From contig CAZULF010000015.1 in the NCBI GenBank assembly GCA_964621215.1, positions 1-29,164 of the forward strand: a DNA stretch of 29,164 bases, given 5' to 3'. A model generated the notes under the pieces. It did not search any database, was not told where the DNA came from, and saw nothing but the letters and a program-made list of their open reading frames with translations. This document shows positions 25,377-29,164 of the stretch, one piece after another. The DNA comes from CAZULF01 sp964621215 (GTDB lineage Bacteria; Pseudomonadota; Gammaproteobacteria; UBA1113). The position numbers and the translations under genes are program-made. How positions within the stretch are numbered: the stretch's first letter is position 1; each line of letters starts with the position of its first letter.

Positions 25377-25748
25377 CTACATTGTATCCGTAGCGCGATC
25401 AGCACCTAACGCACCAGCAAGATAGGTTTCAATTCTAGCTCTTAGTGGTCCCGCATCCGATCCAAATTGCACACCAATGCCAGCGACTTGTCCTGATTGG
25501 GCATTAACTGGCGTGACCCAAACGACTTTACCTGCAACGGTAAATTTTTCAGGTTCATCGATAAGTTTAACTAACAAAAATACTTCATCACCTAATCGAA
25601 ATGATTTTTCCGTTTTAACAAAAAGACCACCATTAATGACATAGGGCATATAAGCACGAAATAAGGTGTTTTTATCTTCGAGGTTAACCAAAAAAACTTT
25701 GCTATCCCCCGCCGCCGCTTTTTCCGACCCATGTATATTTTCTGCCAT
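25377..25748 (-). CDS. pilZ: Type IV pilus PilZ protein
   Basis: A single-domain PilZ protein of 123 aa required in other bacteria for type IV pilus assembly. The segment LFRAYMPYVINGGLFVKTEKSFRLGDEVFLLVKL closely follows the founding PilZ, and VAGKVVWVTP with GQVAGIGVQF completes the barrel. The RxxxR and D/NxSxxG residues that bind cyclic-di-GMP in other PilZ domains are missing, as in the founding protein, so nucleotide binding is not expected. The start at 25748 is chosen over an ATG at 25763 because GGTGAT lies 7 bases upstream and the predicted promoter leaves only about 14 bases before 25763. Confidence 0.9.
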   Translation of the reverse strand: MAENIHGSEKAAAGDSKVFLVNLEDKNTLFRAYMPYVINGGLFVKTEKSFRLGDEVFLLVKLIDEPEKFTVAGKVVWVTPVNAQSGQVAGIGVQFGSDAGPLRARIETYLAGALGADRATDTM

Positions 25749-25783
25749 TTTACTTATCACCATAATCCATTAGTAAGAGTTTA

Positions 25784-25813
25784 ATTATGGCACAAATTAG
25801 GGGCTGCTGACAA
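25784..25813 (-). promoter_or_regulatory. Predicted pilZ promoter with repeat-derived -35 box
   Basis: On the minus strand TTGTCA (plus-strand 25808-25813; five of six) is followed after 18 bases by CATAAT (25784-25789; five of six) with a TGC extension just upstream. Transcription would start near 25777. The -35 box falls inside the repeat arm at 25800-25816, so the repeat appears to contribute to pilZ-tatD expression. Confidence 0.5.
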
Positions 25814-25818
25814 TTCTA
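25798..25818. repeat. Single arm of the GGGGCTG repeat, flanked by TA
   Basis: GGGGCTGCTGACAATTC at 25800-25816 differs by one base from the terminal arms of the element at 27179-27325 and has TA on both sides. Relative to the right arm of that element it is inverted. It may be a solo remnant of the same miniature element. Confidence 0.75.
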
Positions 25819-25851
25819 CAAAAAACGCTAGCATAACTATTTAGAACTGTG

Positions 25852-25857
25852 TATACT
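25852..25857 (+). promoter_or_regulatory. Possible -10 box upstream of the Rpn remnant and murB
   Basis: TATACT at 25852-25857 lies 38 bases before the first gene of the rightward pair. The sequence 17 bases upstream (TAGCAT) is a poor -35, so this is only a candidate for murB expression. Confidence 0.25.
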
Positions 25858-25894
25858 CATTTTGTATTAATTAAACATAGGTATATGCATAAAA

Positions 25895-26293
25895 ATGGCT
25901 AGCTATCTTGACCCCAAAGCTGATGTAGTGTTTAAAAAAATATTTGGTCAGCATCCATTGCTATTAAAAAGTTTTTTAAATGCTGTTTTGCCTCTGCCTG
26001 AAGATGGTCAAATTGAATCCTTAACCTATTTGCCTAGTGAACAGGTACCGACTACTCCGAGTGAGCTAGCAGCTTATGATAAGTACTGGGACGCAGTAAG
26101 TGTGGAAAAAACCATTATTGCTGATTCGTTTGAAGGTGGAAAAGCCGAGGGGAAAGTTGAGGGGAAAGCCGAGGAACGTGTGCAAATTGCCATTGAAATG
26201 TTGAAACAGAATTTTGATGACGCAATGATAATGCGCATTACACAGCTAAATGCCACTGAATTAGCTAAGTTGAAACAGGATCTTGATAAATGA
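25895..26293 (+). pseudogene. Internally deleted Rpn/PDDEXK_2-family transposase-like nuclease remnant
   Basis: A 132-aa reading frame that joins the two ends of a Rpn-family (recombination-promoting nuclease, PDDEXK_2) protein. Residues 1-50 (YLDPKADVVFKKIFGQHPLLLKSFLNAVLPL...) match the family N-terminus. From about residue 55 it reads like the family C-terminus: SELAAYDKYWDAV, then EGGKAEGKVEGKAEE, then IEMLKQNFDDAMIMRITQLNATELAKL. The central catalytic part, in which the family has its D...ExK-type active site, is absent, and family members are roughly twice this length or more. The frame stays open, so an expressed, inactive small protein is possible. Its stop overlaps the murB start (ATGA), so translation of murB may be coupled to it. 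Confidence 0.75.
26139..26174 (+). repeat. Three tandem 12-base units encoding KAEG-type repeats
   Basis: Units at 26139-26150, 26151-26162 and 26163-26174 follow the pattern GRAAAGYYGAGG and encode KAEG, KVEG and KAEE. Such Lys/Ala/Glu/Gly repeats are common near the C-terminus of Rpn-family proteins and support the family assignment. They may vary in number between strains by slippage. Confidence 0.8.
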
Positions 26294-27168
26294 GTGAGCT
26301 TGTCACAACCGGTCGATTAGAACACAATATTCTATTAGCAGACTATACATCGTGGCGCGTAGGTGGTCCAGTTGAACGTTTTTATCATCCCAATGGCTTG
26401 GATGATCTCGCAGCATTTCTGCAAACTTTACCAACGGATGAACCGCTCGCCTGGTTGGGCCTGGGCAGTAATATTTTAGTTCGAGATCAAGGTATTGCCG
26501 GTACCATCATTCACACCCAGGGTGGTTTGATCAAGTTAACGCAACCAGAATCGTTAATCATTCGCGCTGAGGCCGGTATTGCATGTGCTCAGTTAGCACG
26601 GCATACCGCTCGTTTAAATTTAGCCGGTTTAGAATTTATGGCGGGTATCCCTGGCTCCGTAGGTGGCGCGTTAGCGATGAATGCCGGATGTCATGGCGGC
26701 GAAACTTGGGAATATGTGATGGCAGTGGAAACTATCAATCGACAAGGAAAGATACGTTATCGTCCAGCCAATGATTTTCAGGTTACTTATCGAGCCGTAG
26801 AACGTCCGGACCAAGAATGGTTTGTTGCGGGCTATTTTCTGCTGAAGCAAGGTGATAAAAACCAATCCTTACAAAATATCCGAGAATTACTCGATCGTCG
26901 TGCAGCCACCCAGCCAACAAATGAACCTAATTGCGGCTCAGTTTTTCGTAATCCTCCTGGCACCTATGCGGCAAAATTAATCGAGGAGGCGGGCCTCAAG
27001 GGCTTTACTATTGGTGGCGCACAAGTGTCACATAAACACGCTAATTTTATTATTAACACTGGTAATGCAACGGCCGCAGATATAGAAGAGTTGATGAATG
27101 TTGTTAGCCACAAAGTAGCTAAACATCATGATATTCAATTGATTCGTGAAGTTCATATTTGGGGATAA
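26290..27168 (+). CDS. murB: UDP-N-acetylenolpyruvoylglucosamine reductase
   Basis: Reduces UDP-GlcNAc-enolpyruvate to UDP-MurNAc with NADPH and FAD, an essential peptidoglycan step. The 292-aa protein has TSWRVGGPVERF, the FAD-binding GLGSNILVRDQG (57-68) and GIPGSVGGALAMNAGCHGGE (119-138). It also has the catalytic Ser217 in NCGSVFRNPPG, SHKHANFIIN, and Glu287 in the C-terminal REVHIWG. It is complete. The ATG overlaps the stop of the Rpn remnant. In related bacteria murB follows murC on the same strand; here it faces murC, and the reversed segment is bounded by inverted repeat arms. An essential gene must be expressed, so a promoter is expected in the 131 bases before the remnant or within it. 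Confidence 0.96.
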   Translation: MSELVTTGRLEHNILLADYTSWRVGGPVERFYHPNGLDDLAAFLQTLPTDEPLAWLGLGSNILVRDQGIAGTIIHTQGGLIKLTQPESLIIRAEAGIACAQLARHTARLNLAGLEFMAGIPGSVGGALAMNAGCHGGETWEYVMAVETINRQGKIRYRPANDFQVTYRAVERPDQEWFVAGYFLLKQGDKNQSLQNIRELLDRRAATQPTNEPNCGSVFRNPPGTYAAKLIEEAGLKGFTIGGAQVSHKHANFIINTGNATAADIEELMNVVSHKVAKHHDIQLIREVHIWG

Positions 27169-27178
27169 TAGAAGATCC

Positions 27179-27325
27179 TAGGGGCTGGTGACAATTCGCT
27201 AGGCTGCGGCAGAACAACGTGATTTTTGAGCACCGCAGCGCAGCATACTTGGGCCGTCTGTGAGCAGCGTAGCACAGAAAATCGCGGTATTATACGCAGC
27301 ATAGTAGAATTGTCACCAGCCCCTA
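27179..27325. mobile_element. Miniature inverted-repeat element with TA flanks between murB and murC
   Basis: Perfect 19-base inverted termini (27179-27197 and 27307-27325, TAGGGGCTGGTGACAATTC) enclose about 109 bases with no reading frame. The outermost TA of each end is best read as a duplicated TA target, leaving a 143-base element with 17-base termini (27181-27323). TA duplication plus short non-coding length is typical of MITEs mobilised by IS630/Tc1-mariner transposases. Smaller internal palindromes (CTGCGG/CCGCAG, CTGTG/CACAG) add secondary structure. The murC TAG stop uses the right-hand TA. No transposase is in the window. Confidence 0.75.
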
Positions 27326-28747
27326 CACAAACGTCAATTCTTGCGCGGCTAACTTAGTGGCTAAGCTACCAATATCACCCGCACCTTGTGTTAATAATAA
27401 ATCACCGTCGCGTAATACCCCTTTTAAAGCATCGAATAAATCTTCGCTTTTACCCACGTAAATCGGATCGACTTTACCACGTTGGCGAATGGTACGGCAT
27501 AAGCTTGGGGTATCTACACCTTGAATAGGTGGTTCACCGGCTGGATAAATATCGAGAAGTAGCAATACATCCACATCCGATAAGACACGCGCAAAATCAT
27601 CAAATAAATCTCGCGTACGCGTATAACGATGGGGTTGATAAGCCATGACTAAACGGCGATCTGGCCAGGCTTTACGAATCGCATCCATGGTTGCAGCAAC
27701 TTCGCGTGGATGGTGACCATAATCATCAACCAGTACGACTGAACCTACTGATGTTTTGAAATCACCTAAGATTTGCATGCGACGTCCCACACCTTGGAAA
27801 CCTGCTAATGCACGTTGAATCGCTGCATCGCTCACACCGCTTTCAGTAGCAATGGCAATTGCGGCTAACGAATTTAACACATTATGGCGACCCGGCGTAT
27901 TTAACGTAACAGTTAACGCATCATTACGGTATTTTCGAACCACTTTAAAATGGGTACGTGTTCCTTCATGCACGATATCTTCCGCGTATACATCCGCATC
28001 CGGCGTAAATCCATAGGTCAGTATGGGTCGTGCAATTTGTGGAACTAATTCTGCGACGACAGGATCGTCTACACACACTACCGCTAAACCATAAAACGGT
28101 AAATGATGAATAAAACGTAAAAAGGCGTCTTTTAATTGATTAAAATCACCATTGTAAGTACTCATATGATCCGCATCAATATTCGTCACCACGGACATCA
28201 TGGGTTTTAAAAAAAGAAATGATGCATCGCTTTCATCGGCTTCAGCCACAAAGTATTTACTTGCACCCAGCCGTGCATTAGTACCTGCGCTATTTAATAA
28301 TCCACCAATCACAAAAGTAGGATCTAAATTATCTTCTGCCAATATGCTTGCAATCAAACTTGTTGTTGTGGTTTTTCCATGTGTTCCTGCAATAGCTATA
28401 CCGTGCTTAAATCGCATTAACTCTGCCAACATTTCTGCACGTGGCACTACGGGTAAGCGCATTTCGCGTGCTGCGATTAATTCAGGATTATCCGGTTGAA
28501 TAGCACTCGAAACCACTACTGCGTTGGCATTGCTAACCTGCCCTGCTTCATGGCCAATATAAACTATCGCGCCTAATTTTTGTAATCGTTCAGTTAAATT
28601 ATTAGCTTTCACATCTGATCCAGAAACAATAAAGCCCTGGTTTAATAATACTTCTGCAATTCCACCCATACCGGCACCGCCAATACCAATAAAGTGAATA
28701 TGTCGAATCCTATCCATCGCTGGATTTTGTCGCCTTTCAAAACTCAT
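27323..28747 (-). CDS. murC: UDP-N-acetylmuramate--L-alanine ligase
   Basis: Adds L-alanine to UDP-MurNAc using ATP, the first step of peptide-stem assembly. The protein (474 aa) has the N-terminal IHFIGIGGAGMGGIAEVLL, the P-loop GIAIAGTHGKTTTTSLIA with Lys125, the central FVAEADESDASFL and DDYGHHPREVAATMDAIR in the C-terminal domain. QGAGDIGSLA is near the end. The ATG at 28747 overlaps the murG stop by 4 bases and has GGAG about 8 bases upstream; a GTG at 28765 lies inside murG and is less likely. The gene is complete; its stop codon lies at the right end of the miniature element. Confidence 0.96.
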   Translation of the reverse strand: MSFERRQNPAMDRIRHIHFIGIGGAGMGGIAEVLLNQGFIVSGSDVKANNLTERLQKLGAIVYIGHEAGQVSNANAVVVSSAIQPDNPELIAAREMRLPVVPRAEMLAELMRFKHGIAIAGTHGKTTTTSLIASILAEDNLDPTFVIGGLLNSAGTNARLGASKYFVAEADESDASFLFLKPMMSVVTNIDADHMSTYNGDFNQLKDAFLRFIHHLPFYGLAVVCVDDPVVAELVPQIARPILTYGFTPDADVYAEDIVHEGTRTHFKVVRKYRNDALTVTLNTPGRHNVLNSLAAIAIATESGVSDAAIQRALAGFQGVGRRMQILGDFKTSVGSVVLVDDYGHHPREVAATMDAIRKAWPDRRLVMAYQPHRYTRTRDLFDDFARVLSDVDVLLLLDIYPAGEPPIQGVDTPSLCRTIRQRGKVDPIYVGKSEDLFDALKGVLRDGDLLLTQGAGDIGSLATKLAAQELTFV

Positions 28748-29164
28748 GACATCACTCCAATACACACATCTACCACTTGCGTTACCGCATCTTTTGATGC
28801 GACAGAACGCGCTTGTTGAGCCATGTGTTGTAAAATTTCAGGGTTGTTGACAAAACGGATTAACTCTTTAAATAGTCGCTCAGTTGTCAATTCAGATTGT
28901 GTTAGGATAGCGGCTGCATGGATTTTTGCAAGGCTATTCGCATTAGCCGTTTGATGATCATCCACTGCATGCGGGAAAGGAATAAAAATGGCCGGCAGCC
29001 CTACTGCAGCCAATTCAGCCACTGTGGTAGCACCTGCACGACAAATCACTACATCTGCCCAGGCATAGGCCGCAGCCATATCTTGAATAAAAGGCTCTAC
29101 GTTAACATCTGCTAAACCTTGCGCTTGATAAGCTTGCTTAGTCTCTTCCCAACCCGTTTCGCCG
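28744..29164 (-). CDS. murG: MurG glycosyltransferase, C-terminal part (cut by window edge)
   Basis: The 3' part of murG, open to the window edge; about 139 residues are visible and the start lies outside. MurG transfers GlcNAc from UDP-GlcNAc to lipid I at the inner membrane. The visible part carries EPFIQDMAAAYAWADVVICRAGATTVAELAAVGLPAIFIPFPHAVDDHQTANA, the C-terminal donor-binding signature of MurG (RAGA, then the AELxxxGxPxIxIP and DDHQ motifs). An in-frame ATG at 29079 is internal, not a start. It overlaps murC by 4 bases, the canonical murG-murC order. Confidence 0.93.
   Translation of the reverse strand, partial: GETGWEETKQAYQAQGLADVNVEPFIQDMAAAYAWADVVICRAGATTVAELAAVGLPAIFIPFPHAVDDHQTANANSLAKIHAAAILTQSELTTERLFKELIRFVNNPEILQHMAQQARSVASKDAVTQVVDVCIGVMS

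Noticed and set aside
1..29164. CRISPR arrays, tRNA, rRNA or riboswitches
   Set aside because: No regularly spaced repeats, cloverleaf-like sequences or conserved RNA motifs were seen on reading either strand. This was done by eye only.

Overview
The window reads as the chromosome of a Gram-negative gammaproteobacterium. Evidence for this is a long O-antigen/surface-polysaccharide locus joined to the murG-murC-murB part of the division and cell-wall cluster, plus a pilZ-tatD pair of the type found in gammaproteobacteria. The DNA is AT-rich, most so in the first 14 kb. Several short palindromic repeats and a Rpn/PDDEXK_2 transposase remnant fit an accessory-rich genome. A member of the Legionellales is plausible, but that is inference: no rRNA or other phylogenetic marker is present.

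Layout. (1) 76-9407, minus strand: a tightly packed seven-gene operon in which neighbours overlap or abut. It runs pgi, a polytopic membrane protein, a WecE-type aminotransferase, a zinc-ribbon methyltransferase, an RfbA-type nucleotidyltransferase, rfbB, and an OafA-type acyltransferase with an SGNH domain. (2) 9408-9669: a divergent regulatory gap. (3) 9670-13873, plus strand: a GtrB-like glycosyltransferase, a GtrA-like flippase, a NeuD/PglD-like acyltransferase, a methyltransferase, a beta-propeller protein and a WbqC-family protein. (4) 14000-19581, plus strand: a sigma70-like promoter, then wbpA, wbpB, wbpD, wbpE and a CgeB-like glycosyltransferase. (5) 19591-25748, minus strand: pilZ, tatD, a UDP-sugar 4-epimerase, a WbpM-type 4,6-dehydratase and a second OafA-SGNH acyltransferase. 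(6) 25798-29164: a Rpn remnant and murB on the plus strand, facing murC and a 5'-truncated murG on the minus strand, with a miniature inverted-repeat element between murB and murC.

How the genes fit together. RfbA, RfbB and WecE would make a dTDP-4-amino-4,6-dideoxyhexose from glucose-1-phosphate. WbpA, B, E and D would make UDP-2,3-diacetamido-2,3-dideoxyglucuronate from UDP-GlcNAc. The WbpM homologue would make UDP-4-keto-6-deoxy-HexNAc, and the epimerase would interconvert UDP-hexose(NAc) forms. Pgi links fructose-6-phosphate to glucose-6-phosphate and so to both nucleotide-sugar pools. GtrA/GtrB, two methyltransferases, two O-acyltransferases and the NeuD-like enzyme would decorate the glycan. 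No Wzx, Wzy, Wzm/Wzt or WbpI is visible, so the locus is either incomplete here or continues elsewhere.

The most unusual observations concern repeats. MurB lies inverted relative to murC, and inverted copies of one repeat bracket the murB segment. That repeat also appears to supply the -35 box of the pilZ promoter. A palindromic element lies inside a glycosyltransferase reading frame between 7-bp direct repeats.
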